A stretch of 64,000 nucleotides of DNA, from contig CM019230.1 of the NCBI GenBank assembly GCA_009741485.1, positions 8,420,653 through 8,484,652 of the forward strand, read 5' to 3'. This document shows, piece by piece, positions 24,994-36,426 of the stretch (position 1 is the stretch's first letter; each line of letters opens with the position of its first letter). The notes below the pieces were generated by a model that was not told the DNA's origin, did not search any database, and saw nothing but the letters and a program-made list of their open reading frames with translations. The stretch comes from Malurus cyaneus samueli (Eukaryota > Chordata > Aves > Passeriformes > Maluridae). The translations under genes were made by a program, and so were the position numbers.

Positions 24994-25246
24994 TGTTAGG
25001 AAAATTAATCCACAAGCACCAGAGGTTTATGTCCAAAAAGGAGACAGAGGAGTCCTGCAACTTTATTTATGAATAAAGGGAGAGGTCATGGGCATTTCCC
25101 ATGGGGTCTCTCAAATTCATAGAGGATGCAGCCTCTTTTATCCCAATTTCCAGGCCATGGTTCCCTCTCTCTTTGCCCGTTATCTGAGGTGCTTGAGAGG
25201 TACAAGCTCCCCGAAACGCCTGATGAAACCCCCCTTCTATCATACA
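24994..25246 (-). mobile_element. LTR of family 2, first copy
   Basis: Read on the minus strand, it begins TGTATGATAGAAGG and ends ATTAATTTTCCTAACA (253 bases, TG...CA). It has a TATA-like ATAAAAG, then AATAAAG about 70 bases further, as in U3-R. Upstream of its start is a purine tract (ATTGAAAGGGAGCAA) that looks like a degenerate polypurine tract, with internal sequence continuing into the N gap. The same LTR recurs at 29310-29559 (-), 37557-37796 (+) and, broken, at 35561-36426. Confidence 0.7.
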
Positions 25247-25313
25247 TTGCTCCCTTTCAATATCCATCTCTGTGTCTCTGCTCAGGTAGTCTATTAACAT
25301 AGACTGGGGTAAG

Positions 25314-25338
25314 NNNNNNNNNNNNNNNNNNNNNNNNN
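25314..25338. other. Assembly gap (25 N)
   Basis: Twenty-five N bases interrupt the internal retroviral sequence, about 68 bases inside the LTR edge. The same internal sequence continues without a gap at 36490 onward. That suggests the sequence to the left of the gap really joins there. Confidence 0.99.
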
Positions 25339-26606
25339 AAATTAAGGGGGGAAAAAAAAAAAAAAAAAAAGGGAACCAGGAAGGATTAATCTTAATCTAG
25401 CAATTCCTGTCCTCCTTGTAGTTTTAAAAAAAACCATGATCTCCCTTGTCCCTATCCACTATTGGCGCAGCATGTAAAAGTATCTCCCCAGCTTTTTTTT
25501 TGTATGGCCCCCTTTAGACCACTGGAAGTAGCTCTAATTATCCCTGAGCCTTTCCAGGGCTAGACTAACAACCCAGCCCTCTGTCAATCTTGACCTGAAA
25601 AATGTGATGCTATATGGAATTAATCTCACTTATTTTACAATGTTTTGAAGTTGAATTTGCTTGTTTCTCCTTAATTTTGGCCCATGTGCAGACTGCCACT
25701 ACTTGAAATAATCAGACACATATCCAGCAATCTAGGACACTAAAAACTTCAAGCACAGACAGTTGGCATGGGACATACTACCAGACACAGCTATAGGGAG
25801 TTTGGCAACTTCCCTGAATAGACACCAGTGAAATGAAAAGATGGAGGTTTTATAACAGAAGTAGGCAGGATGCTTCTAATATCTATTGAAGGAAATCTGT
25901 CAGGTTAATTTTCAGAACTATTAAATAAAACAGAGAGCTGGAAATTGCAATAGGAGAAGTGCTTGTCTGACATTTGTGAAGGGCACAGAGATTGCTAGCA
26001 GCTCTGATCAGCAGTTAAAAGAGCTCTTTTGGCCTTTCCACCCACCTGGTCCTGGCTGAACTCTCAGTGCCAAAGTGCTGCTGGTTAAGAGACGGGGGTT
26101 GTTCCACTCCTCCACACGGAGCCTGCCCTCTGACTGCAGTGCTGGCTTATGGGATGCAGGCAATGGGACATAAGCTGAGAATTTCGTTCAGGCTGCCAGA
26201 TAAAAAGCTTTAACATAAACAAACTCAAGTACACAAATAGAACATCTTGGGCAAGCTGCATTGGCCTACATTCTCCGACAGCCCCTGGGCTTTCTTCCTC
26301 TTCACTCCATTTCAGACTTGTAAACAGGGAAGTGCACTCTGAGCTCTCACAACACATAAATTTGCCACAGAAACTCTTTCTAAAATCCAGAGTGAAGAGG
26401 TTGGACTCTTGTCAGATAGATTTAGCAAACATCGTCTTCCTACCCTACAAGAGACCTCACCAGGTGCCAAGGTGAACCCCAAAGGGGGCTAGGAAGTTCA
26501 GCTATTCATTTAGTTCCTCTGATTTTACAACTATATTATGTGTTAGTGAACTACAGGGTGGTTATATGCCACTACCATGACCAGACTTATTTTCTCCTCC
26601 CCTCAG

Positions 26607-27008
26607 GGAAAGCAGAGTCTCCAGAAGCAGTGGTCCCGTTCATGCTGGTTAGATCCCTTTGGCTGCAAACTCTGTCTTTCTTGGGGGAAACACATAAAAT
26701 ACCTACAGGAAATGTTCACAGAAACGAGAAAAACAAGCTCCCAGACAGACATACACCACTTTTTGCCTTGGAGGTGAGCAAGCCCTGGAGACATGCAGCT
26801 CGCAGCAGGTGCATGGTGAGAGGCAGAGGACAGAGCTTAATGCCAGGACATCGGGGGTTGTATGTGCTCTGGCCCATCCTGCCCACAGATGAGCAATGTC
26901 CGACAGAACGAGCTGCCAGACTGGCAGGGATAGAGTGACCACTTGCATCGGAGAGACAACGGAAGGAAGTACCATAAGTAGTGCGAATGGGAAAAGGTAC
27001 AATTTTAG
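26607..27008 (+). pseudogene. Damaged inverted copy of the GLP2R terminal exon
   Basis: The copy is on the + strand, opposite to the functional exon at 39955-40293. The splice acceptor tract (ctcctcccctcag) and many words are kept, for example ccagaagcagtggtcccg, gatccctttggctgcaaact and gaaatgttcacagaaacga. Stray insertions and substitutions break the frame several times, and the first codon GTG has become GG. Exon 12 is not present next to it. It cannot encode the receptor tail. It may be a real rearrangement product or an unpolished assembly duplicate. Confidence 0.88.
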
Positions 27009-28304
27009 AAGAAGAGATCCACTGAGACAGCTAACCTCCTACGCCAACAGCCAGTGTATAAGCTGTCTAAAGATACTTTCTACGACCTCCAGATTGTTCA
27101 GAGGCTCCTGGGATATGCAGTGCAAGAGACAAAGCGAGTTCTATATGCCCAGCATTCCCAATATATTCTTGATAACTGACAAAAATATTATACTGAAGTT
27201 GTCTAGCCTGTGTCGGCTGCGTAGAAAAGGAGGACTTCTAGGAGCATTCTTGCTTCAAGCTTGACTTTTGCTTTGTGACATACACAGAGGAAGCTAGGAT
27301 GTACTCTGACATAAGCAGGCTCTGAGAGATCATCTGGCAAGGATGGTGATACCCAGCAGCTTCATCTATATATTGTGACTGCCTCCTTTAGTCAGCGTGT
27401 ATATATTATGAGAAATTGTTGGATTTTTCCTTTCATAGGAGTGCCTTCATAGAGATCATGTGGTGGATGACTCCTTATCTTCACATACTCCATCTCAAGA
27501 AACCACCCCAATTTTAGACCAAACCGAGATACATTTATATATCTCCAGGCAAAATGAAAATAAATATAAATACACATAAAACCCACAAATAAACAATCGG
27601 GTAAAGTAACAACTTTTGCTGCACTTTTTGCTGAAACATCTCACTTAAGTTTAGTGATCTGGATAATGTCATTTTGAGATGAAAACCCCATGATATTTCC
27701 AATGGACATGTGCCCAAATGAAATGTTCTGATAAATTATTTGTTCTTTATTTCTGTTTTTTTTTTTCGACACAAGGCACTGTGACTTACTTGTGTATTGC
27801 CACTACATGTGCTAACTTAATGAAAATCAACTCAGTGGTAACGTGAGCTAGTTACCTCCTTCAGCAGGGGACCCAAAATGGATTAAAAACTTAGGATTGT
27901 GACAGCACCAAAGAGAGCATTGTGAAAATTTTCTTCCACCGAGTTTTAACAAAAACCATGGAGAAGTTTTCATTTACTCACATAAAACTCATCCAGAGAT
28001 CTATATTGAAATGCAATCAAGTTTCTTAATTATTCTATGATCCAGTTTTCCAAACTTCGATCACATCAGCATTCCACATACTGACATAAGGGCAAAAAAA
28101 AAAAAAAAAGCAAGTTATGCAGAGACGAAAGTTCACGAGGTAGTATATTATTTGCAAAATATAAACACTTACCCAGGCACAACAGTGGTTAAATTCTTTA
28201 GTTACATAGCACAGTTATTCATATTCCCTGTACTTACTTGCAAGTCTTCTTTGTTTTTCTTTTTTTAACCGTAGATGCCTGCCATATAATAAGAGATATC
28301 CTGG

Positions 28305-28365
28305 GCAACTGGCTCCAGGTTTGAGCAGGTGACCTCTAGAGGGTCCTTCCTCACCTCAACCAGTG
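28305..28365 (+). repeat. CR1 3' fragment in segment B
   Basis: The words 'ttgagcaggtgacctctaga' and 'gggtccttcctcacctcaac' match a CR1 3' end. The same piece lies inverted at about 38735-38795, in segment B'. Confidence 0.65.
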
Positions 28366-29309
28366 TGTGTTTCTGATTTTCAGGGCTGCTTTGTGGGTTC
28401 TATTACGTGCAGCTTGTTCCAAACCGAGGTGCCCACACCATGCCTGTTCCTCTGGCTTTCCTTGCTCCTGCTACCTCCCCATGAAGGTGGCTTGACCCTG
28501 CTGCCAGCTTTGCACCTGCAAAGGGCACTTTTTTGAGACAGGTTGCCATATAGCTTCATATGTGTTGTTCAAGCAGACTGAATGTATGCAGCTTATATAA
28601 CTTAACCAATGCTTTTATTATTATTTATTAGGCTACAGAAGGTTTAACCATGCAAACCTTTGGCAGTTATGATATACTTTTCTGTTACAAAGAACTGATC
28701 ATCCATTTACTAGCACTAGTTCAAGAACATATCTGGGCACTTGTAAAAAATATTTCTTTTACAAGTTCTATGTGTATTAACCTACCTAACCAATAAAAGT
28801 TGTATATTTCTGTAATATATTAATAAACTGTAAATGTCTGATCCCGTTTAAAATATCTACAGCTTTTAAAAGGCTTTTTACTTACAATGTGCATTTTGTT
28901 TATAAGCGTTATACTGCAAGGATTTCTTCAGCAGCCACTGGAAACCAGACCCACAATACATAACATTGGCCTTCCATAATTTAAAAATAGATGAATTTCT
29001 AATCATAGAAACTTTGTTGAAGAATAAAAGGCTTGAAGTGATTTAAAATGTGTTTTACTTAGGGTTAAAACGTGAAAATGTATCTGGGAATAGTTTACTG
29101 TTAATGGCAGTTTTTTAAAGAGTTTTCATGTGGTCAATAAATCACTTTCTCTGCTCTTAACACGCAGTGCACTCTGGCTGGCATTTTCTTTCCTCTTTAT
29201 TTTTGCTACGCTTTCAGTTTATAAAAATCAACTTTATAGTTAGCAGGCTCTGTAGGCCTGTGGTCTGAAAAAAAACCATTGATGGATTATTTTCAGAAAG
29301 CAAAGTTTC

Positions 29310-29559
29310 TGTGGGAAAATTAATCCACAAACACACCAAAGGTTTGATTCCAGAAAGAAGACAGAGGAGTCCTGTAAACTTATTCATGCAATAAAGGGAG
29401 AGGTCATATGGCATTTCCATGGGTCTCTCATCAATTGATAGGGATGCAGCCTCTTTTTACCATTTCCGGCTGCAGTTCCCTCTCTCTTTCCCCATTATCT
29501 GAGGTACTTGAGAGGCACAGGCCCCCCCAATAAGCCTAATGCAACCCCCTTCTAATACA
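29310..29559 (-). mobile_element. LTR of family 2, copy in segment B
   Basis: It is 250 bases, read on the minus strand from TGTATTAGAAGG to ATTAATTTTCCCACA. A good polypurine tract (AAAAGGGGGGATTGA on the minus strand) lies immediately outside its 5' edge at 29560-29576, so it is a 3' LTR with internal sequence running to higher coordinates. It is the inverted counterpart of 37557-37796. Confidence 0.7.
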
Positions 29560-29576
29560 TCAATCCCCCCTTTTAT

Positions 29577-30690
29577 CTTCTCTTCTGGATCTCTGCTCTT
29601 GTAATCTGTTAACATAGTCTGGGTAAGTTCAATCAAGGAATTCCTATGGAAATCCTTCCTATTATTTCCTTCTATCTCGCAGTATGAGTCGTATCTTACC
29701 CCAGAGTTACAGTTTGTTTGTAAGACACTGCCTTCTCACTTTCATTTCTATAGGTAACAGCAGTTGTCAGATTCATAGGAATATACATTTTTTACAGTTA
29801 TTACATGCTGCTTTATTTCACTAAATAAAAGATTCTAGGGACAGGAGCGAACTCTCCCAATTCACATTACGTAGAGAGTAGTGCACACAGCTCAGAGTCG
29901 GTGGGGAATAACTGACTGTCCTCCTGGGAACCTGAATGTCGGCAGCCAGGTATCCTCCTGGAATTTGCTTTCCACCCTTTGTGAAGACCCAGGAGGGACA
30001 CAACAGCCTGATGTGCTGAAAAAAACCAGCTTTAGCAGGTGCCTAGAAGTGAGAAAGGCCAGATGACTTGTGAGGGATCACACAATTGCACAGACTGAAC
30101 AGACAGAAACAATCAGAAGGACAAAACAATGTAGGGAAAAAAAAAATCTTAATATCTGACAAAACAATAAGTGAAGAGGAGACAGACTGACCTAAACTGG
30201 TGTTCCGTTTACAAGTGGTATTGTTATGTCAATGATGTATCTTATTTGCACATTGACTAATTACCAGACAACAGAAACTTTAAACATTCCCCCAGGGTTT
30301 TATGCTTGTGTAGACCTGGTAACGGGTCCCTTATCAATGATTTCTCACCTTTACTACCCGGATTTCCACTGCCTTATGAGAAGGCCTGGCATGAGATAAA
30401 GGCTTCTTCCCTCTTGGCGAGAGCCCATCCTCCCACAGTCCTGGGAGTCTGGACTCTGCTGAGTCAATCCTTTAAGTAAGACAAGGTGCATATTAATGTT
30501 TAGGATTATCACAGGGTGAAAGGAATGAGAAGGCAGTGCTTTACAAACAGACTTGAACTGCTCTGGAGTGAGATAAGGCTGATATGGGAGATAGAAAGAA
30601 ACAATAGGAAGGATTTGATAGGAATTCTAGTGATTGGGGGTTTTATTGGTGTTTTAAAAAACATTGAGGAGATGGATTTGTGTCGATTGA
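29577..30690. mobile_element. Endogenous-retrovirus-like internal remnant in B
   Basis: The left part (to about 29780) runs into the LTR at 29310 on the minus strand. The right part (about 30510-30640) carries a diverged copy of the same 3'-internal sequence in the opposite orientation (gaatgagaaggcagtg, aataggaaggattt). About 700 bases of unrecognised sequence lie between. No intact viral gene is visible; the reading frames are short and broken. Confidence 0.5.
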
Positions 30691-33600
30691 ATTTTTCTTT
30701 TTAAGCACTTGCTACTTAAACCTGGACCATGTGTCCAGTGTGCTTTGCTCCCCTGTACTTGAAAGCCTTTCTTTACCTCAAGGTGCAGTTTTTTGGAGTG
30801 CAAGTGCAAACTTTCACAGCAGGTATCAGAGAGCCTCCCTCTTCTTAAGAGGCTCCAGACTGGGAGTGTACAGCCTTCAGAGAACGAGCTGTGGCAGTTG
30901 AAACGGTGAGGTGTGTTAGCAGGGCTGATGATGGAGCCCACAGCAGAGATCATCCTCTCTGCCACATCAGTGAAAGTTGTCTGCTTTTTCAATCTGGCTT
31001 TGTCACCACAATTGACTCATCCTTGTGCACTGATAGTTTTCAGTGCCTCATGTACCCCAATTCAGAACAGGGCCAGGAAAGAGGAGGTGACAGGTCATGT
31101 CCTGTGTTGTGCCATGTGACTTACTTCTAACAGCTTCATTTTCTTCACATATGGCCTTAACTCATGGTCATCACAGGACCACACTAGATTTTAGCCATTT
31201 TGCTTACTTTACTTCAAGCACTACTGCTTAAACCTGTTATAGAATCTTTTGATGAGATTTCAGGGAAAAGCCTTGCACTTACAGTTTTCAGGGCAAAGCA
31301 CTGGCAGGGCAGAACATGAGGCCTTTCTCAAAGAGTAGGGCATAACCTGCAGTTAGAAAGAGGGATGCTGAACCTTTGTACTGTGAAAGGCTATGATTTT
31401 GGAAGTACCGACCAAGACATACAGCATGTGTGCCAGATTGGAAAGTGGCCCCCTAATCCTCTACTGACAATTCTTTTCCCTGATGGAACCCAGTGGAGTA
31501 CTTTCTAGCATTTTCTAATGTTTGGCTTAAATAACCATCACAAATAGTCACATTCTGAAGAAAAATATGCTGAGCAATAGTGTCAGGAAGCAGCAAGAAT
31601 CAAGGTTGCTCCATGAGGGTGGAAAAAAACAGGGGTATGCAGGGTGACCATCAGCACAGGCAGAGTGGTGAAGGGACACAGGTCTGTAAGTATGGAGAAA
31701 AGCAGGGTGCTGGTAACTGTGTTTCATCGCATCCCAAGAAAAGGTAAGGTGTGAACCAGGTTGATCCATGGAATTTTGTCAGCAGCAATAGAAAATGAGG
31801 CAGACATAGGTCTAAGTGACAAAGGTTACAACAAAGCGTGATGTGCCATCCAAGAGGAAAGCAGGAAAAACCGTACCTACAACACACCGGAGATACCTCC
31901 ACCATGTCTCAGGCCTGAACTTAAGCAGTGCTCCTGGAACATGGGCAGCCTAAGGCAGGTTAAATCCTGTTGGTGTGCTTGGGGCCTAACAATGATCTGT
32001 TGGATCTGTCTTCATCTGTGTTGGCCATCTGTACCACATGGAGAAACAACTCTGCCTTGCAGGGCTTGGGATGGATAGACAGCCAGCTCAGAGGGCAGCA
32101 GTGCTCATGATGATTTGCATGTTCATGGAAGGATTCACACAAGGCCATTGAAATAGGAGCAGAACGTAGCTACTGCTCTGAGTAAATTGAAGAGGTTAAA
32201 ACTTATGCTAAAGGTGAATAGGCTGAAAGGGTTTTTAAACCTTCAGAGGTCAATTTGACCTATGTTGCTGCATGAGGCCGTAAAAGTAAAGCTACGTGCA
32301 AAGTTAAAGCAATTGGTTTAACTCAGATCTTAAAATCTTTCCCTGGTTTGCTACACTACCACCATTTCTGTCAGTAGTTTTTGTTAATACAATGACAATT
32401 TCTGACTATGGTCAAGAGCAAATGGCCCAGGGAATGCTATTTGCACAGCTTACTTTGAACTAACCTCACACACAATGGAAGTTTCAGCAGTGATGATCTT
32501 CTAGCTTGACTCAAACGACAGAAATACTCATGTCATATTTCTTACTGGGGGAAATTACTGTCTTGGTCCTTGTACAAATGAAAAAATTACCAACACAGTG
32601 AAGTATTCATTGTAGGAACAAACAATCCAACCTCAGTGGTCTGTGCTGCAGGTTGTTTGCACTGTTATCTTCACAAGTCCCTGAAAGCAGAGGATGAAAA
32701 CCTCCAGCTCTGATTTGATTTTGACTTCCTGTTTTATGAAGTAGAAAACCAAACACTCAAGTCTCAGAGCTACAGCATAAGTTACAGTTTTTTTTTACAG
32801 AGCTGTGATTTTTTTCCTTTTATTTCAGAGTTCACAAATGTTTAAAGACTGTGTCATTTGTCTCTGGTTCTTTGCTCAAATAGACTGGGATTGGTTTTTT
32901 GTATCAGTTTCTTGGATGTCTTTAAGCTGAGTTCTACAGTACCAGTCAGCTCTGCTCACAGGCTTCAGGGACTTTCCCACTGATTGCCTTTTCACTTTCT
33001 GCAAGTTTATGTAAAAGGAAGGAAGACTTCTGGATGCACTGTGATGGAATGTGGAAATGTGGGGTTAAGTCCAGGCACCCTCCTAAAACTCACAGTTCTC
33101 ATGATTTCATATTGGCACACATTACATGAAAATGCCTGCAAATTGTGTGCAGCTGTGTTTAAGAGCACAGTTAACAGCCTGCTTGCTGTGGTGCTTACAT
33201 ATATTGAGGCAGATGTGTGCTCAATGCCTTTTTGCTCTGTGTTGCTTTATGCTTTTTCTCTTTGCTGAAAACAATTTTTATCTCCCAAGTCTGTGGAAAG
33301 TAAAACTCTGGATTAGGCCAAAGGTCCATGTACTCAAGTGCACTGCATGACAGTGACTAGTAAGCACCAGTTTCATAGGGAAGGGTGGGGTAAGAAAGCT
33401 TTGTTATGAATTACATGAAGTACATTGTGATTCATCCTTAGATTACACTTTTCCTCTGCTCAGGGACTCTCTTCCCCAACAGTGTCAGTTCTGTAGTTAA
33501 ACAGCATTTGGCAGATTTTCTTGTCTCCCAGGAGCTGATTTCAGACCTCATATAACCTTCCCATAGCATCGTGTACAAACAGCTGCACAGAAATGGATGA

Positions 33601-34594
33601 TACAAAGCATCTGCTTCCGCTACCTACTGCTCTGCACCTTTCCAGGTTAATTTGTTGTCTTGTTCTGGTGTGGCAAGAGGCAGCCTCTTGCTTTTGCAAT
33701 CACCCATGATCTGACAACTCACTGTTTTGTTCTTTCCCTCCTGCCCCGATGATTTGCTGTTCAGGGGAACAGTTCTGACCCAAGTCTTCCTGCTGTGTGC
33801 CTGACCTGGTTCTGCCCTGTTCTTCCAGGTGGAATGAACAGAACCACACATTTAAGATGTAGACCCACTGAGGATGACATAATGCTGGGTGGCTATTTCT
33901 TTCCTAGTAATTGTAGCACTTTTTTATTTATGTGCTTTTCCTCCTGACAGTCCCCTGCTCTGCAATTCCTCACCTCAGAGGAATTTTAGCTAACAGCTGT
34001 TAGAATTTTAGTTAACAGCTATATGAAAGCACTGTTCTCGAATTTGTTGCTAAAAAATTGTTTTGCAATTCTTATGGATGCTGTTGTCTAAAAGATAATA
34101 TTAATCTGGAGAAAGATATGTATCTTCTAAAATCTTAGAAAATAAGCATAACCTCTATGATGTGGTACTGGAGAAGAGGCCTAGAGAAGCATTTTGGGCA
34201 CAACTTGGTTTAGCAAAGTGGTTATAACAGTGAAGATAGAAAATCCTCTACATCTGTGTGGGAGCTGTGAGTAACCACCAAGGCATTGACTCCAGGCAAT
34301 GGCTCCAGCACATGTAGTCGTGTAAATGGTCTTCTTTGTACAAATACTGCCTCTGTTGCTTTTGATCTGGGCTGGTTTTAGCTGTCTGTCCTGGTTAAAG
34401 AGACAGGTGTCTGCCCAGGAAGGCAGGAACCTTCCTGGAATGGAGAATATGACCCCTTCCCTCCAAACTGTTATATACTTTGAAACAATGGCGTCTTCAG
34501 GCAAAGATACAGGGAATAACGGTTCTTTACTACTATGTGTGTATACATACAATAGCAAACAAACAAACAAGCGCAGCAACAACAAACAGAACAA

Positions 34595-34831
34595 TGCAAT
34601 GTCCCGTTCTGCCGGCGTCACCCCCGGTGCAGTTCCGGTCCGGCCGGCAGGGGCGCTGGTGCCTGTGGCCGGCGGGCAGGTGCGGTGGCGCCGATGCGGC
34701 TGCAGGGGCGCTGTGGCGCTGTGGCTCCAGTCCCGCCGCTGTCCCTCATGAGGCGCGGCCGCCCGGGCCATGGCGGGCGGGGGCAACGGCTCCCTCACGA
34801 AACCCACGGCAGCACCAGCCGCAGTGCCACT
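34595..34831. other. G+C- and CpG-rich block, copy in A'
   Basis: This is the second copy of 24158-24405, with several single-base deletions. These join frames so that a 208-codon minus-strand open frame appears (34807 to 34181). The frame is not conserved between the copies, so it is unlikely to be a gene. Confidence 0.6.
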
Positions 34832-35241
34832 TGTGAAAAACGAGAATCACTCTCCTGATCAAATTTAAAAGGTTTTAATAAATGACAATAGGGACATCAA
34901 AAAAAGAAGACGAGTCGGTGCTTGTGGCGATCTGCCAGAGCACGCCCTGCTATTGACAGGAGACATCTTTAAATACATTTCGTATTGCATCAGCTTAATG
35001 CCTATTCATAGGGTTTTTTGGTGGACTTTCTTTGCAGCTTTTGTATAGGTTTGCTGTAATATAGTGAAAAACATTAACCAAACTTCTTCTAAAATAAGAC
35101 AATATATCATGATGCGCAACACATAGCATCTACCTTTAATCTCTGCGAGAACTAACACTACAATATGTGTTTAACACAACACGTAATGCACTCACTTAAC
35201 ATTTGCGAAAGCCCAACACTATAATATGTGTTTATAATACA
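34832..35241 (-). mobile_element. LTR of family 1, copy in A'
   Basis: This is the counterpart of 24406-24816, about 410 bases, with the same ends and the same internal repeat. The sequence outside its 5' edge (after 35254) no longer matches that beside the first copy. Confidence 0.55.
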
Positions 35242-35254
35242 CTGAGCTGTTGGC

Positions 35255-36380
35255 GAGTGTCTACAGACTGGAAAGCTGCAAGGCAGACTCTGGCGGGGCA
35301 GGCTGATTGATACCAGACACGAACTATAGTTGGATAAGCCATACTGATGGCAATCAGGAGTCAGGATGAGATTTTTATTTATTTTTGTGCAGTCAGAGAA
35401 GGTTGTACAGAAAAAAAGTACCTTATACAGAAGAAATATCTTGGAACCGGAGAAGAGCTGAACACGGCAGCAGCTCGATGAGTGAACGAAATCATCAAGT
35501 TGAGATAGGAGAATGACAGGGCTAAGAAGCGAAGCCAGATATTTATGTGTGGTCCAGATCTGTAGGAAAATTAATCACGCACAAGAGGTTTATTGTAAAG
35601 AGGAAGGAGACGAGGAGGGCGCGGGCGATCTGCATTGGAAGGTTATCAGGATCGGTATCTAAAGAATGCAGAAGAGCAGGAGATAGTGACAGACCTGATG
35701 GTAGAAGATTAGCTGCCAGGATCTAGTGACCTGTTAAAGAGTGCACAAGATATTTGTGCCGTACGGGATGCGGCGTTAGATAGGAAAAGTTTGGGGCGTT
35801 GAGAGGGATGAGTAGGGTGGGTAGAGTGTGTTTTTGGATGAGAGGAGATAGGTATGGTCACTCGGCAAAAAATTTATAAGAAAGAAGGCGGAGGGGAGGG
35901 GTTTAGGTGGTGCGGAGAATTTAGATGGCCACTTTCGCGATTTCTTTTCCGCACATCGCGGGGGTCGATCGATTTCGTTCGCGTCTTTATTTTCTGGCAG
36001 TCAAATCTCATAATGGACGGCATCTTGATCATAGAGAAGCTATGCTGAATATTGGCTAAAGTATTAATGTGTATCTATACATAATGAGATCCCTCGGACG
36101 ATTTTTGGAACGTCTCCGGCCGTAGTCCTGAATGGGGAGTTGTGAGTTTCACAGACACGGGGAACTGTGCGGCGAAGAGTATTCGGCGCTCCCGGACGCG
36201 TCGATTGCGATCTGGCTGCGCGAGGAGGTGGGTTCTCCTGATTTGTCAAGGAAAATTTAGTCTGGACCACACGTAAGCATCAGGATAGAGTCATTAAGTG
36301 CTGATGAGACGTCTGGTGTGCGTTGTGGACGGATGACTGTCGTTAGCGTGAATCTTTGCTGAGGCTGTCTTGAAGGTTCA
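35255..36380. other. Unmatched, CpG-rich sequence of unknown origin
   Basis: The stretch resembles nothing else in the window and has a different texture: frequent CpG, many gag/gga words and no CR1. Its left part contains about 60 bases of LTR family 2 (from 35561, tgtaggaaaattaatca), and the LTR resumes at about 36380-36426. About 750 bases are thus inserted in, or replace, the LTR middle. An inverted word pair (tgtggtccagatc near 35548, gtctggaccacac near 36260) brackets part of it. No gene is recognised. It could be erroneous consensus, a foreign insert or a real insertion. Confidence 0.5.
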
Positions 36381-36426
36381 AGGCTCCCGATCAACGCCAT
36401 TGATGAAACCCCCCCTTCTATCATAC
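35561..36426 (-). mobile_element. LTR of family 2, interrupted copy
   Basis: The outer 60 bases (tgtaggaaaattaatcacgc and a degraded gagacgaggag) and the inner 50 bases (tgatgaaaccccc, cttctatcatac) are recognisable. In the intact copy these ends are 253 bases apart; here the span is about 866 bases. The intervening sequence is not LTR. Confidence 0.6.

Larger units (their letters stand above)
25340..30690 (+). repeat. Segment B: one arm of a 5-kb inverted duplication
   Basis: This is the reverse complement of about 36410-41410. Paired landmarks are 25620/41260, 26090/40790, 28620/38470, 29310/37796 and 30510/36620, whose sums stay near 66.9-67.1 kb. Divergence is higher than between A and A', with many inserted and missing bases. 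The arm includes a CR1 piece (about 25420-25620), a damaged GLP2R last-exon copy, GLP2R 3' flank, an LTR and retroviral-type internal sequence. Its right end fades out at the purine tract where an LTR should begin, and A' starts instead. Confidence 0.93.
30691..35254 (+). repeat. Segment A': second copy of the direct duplication
   Basis: This is the same orientation and content as 20199-24830, about 68 bases shorter overall. Many of the missing bases are in homopolymers or short runs (cccccc to ccccc, ggccgtc to ggcgtc). It is non-coding apart from chance frames. The right end again carries the G+C-rich block and LTR family 1. Confidence 0.95.

Noticed and set aside
34181..34807. Minus-strand open frame of 208 codons
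   Set aside because: It crosses the CpG-rich block, and its frame is not kept in the other copy (24030-24521) because of single-base indels. The composition is of G+C-rich chance type and there is no recognisable domain.
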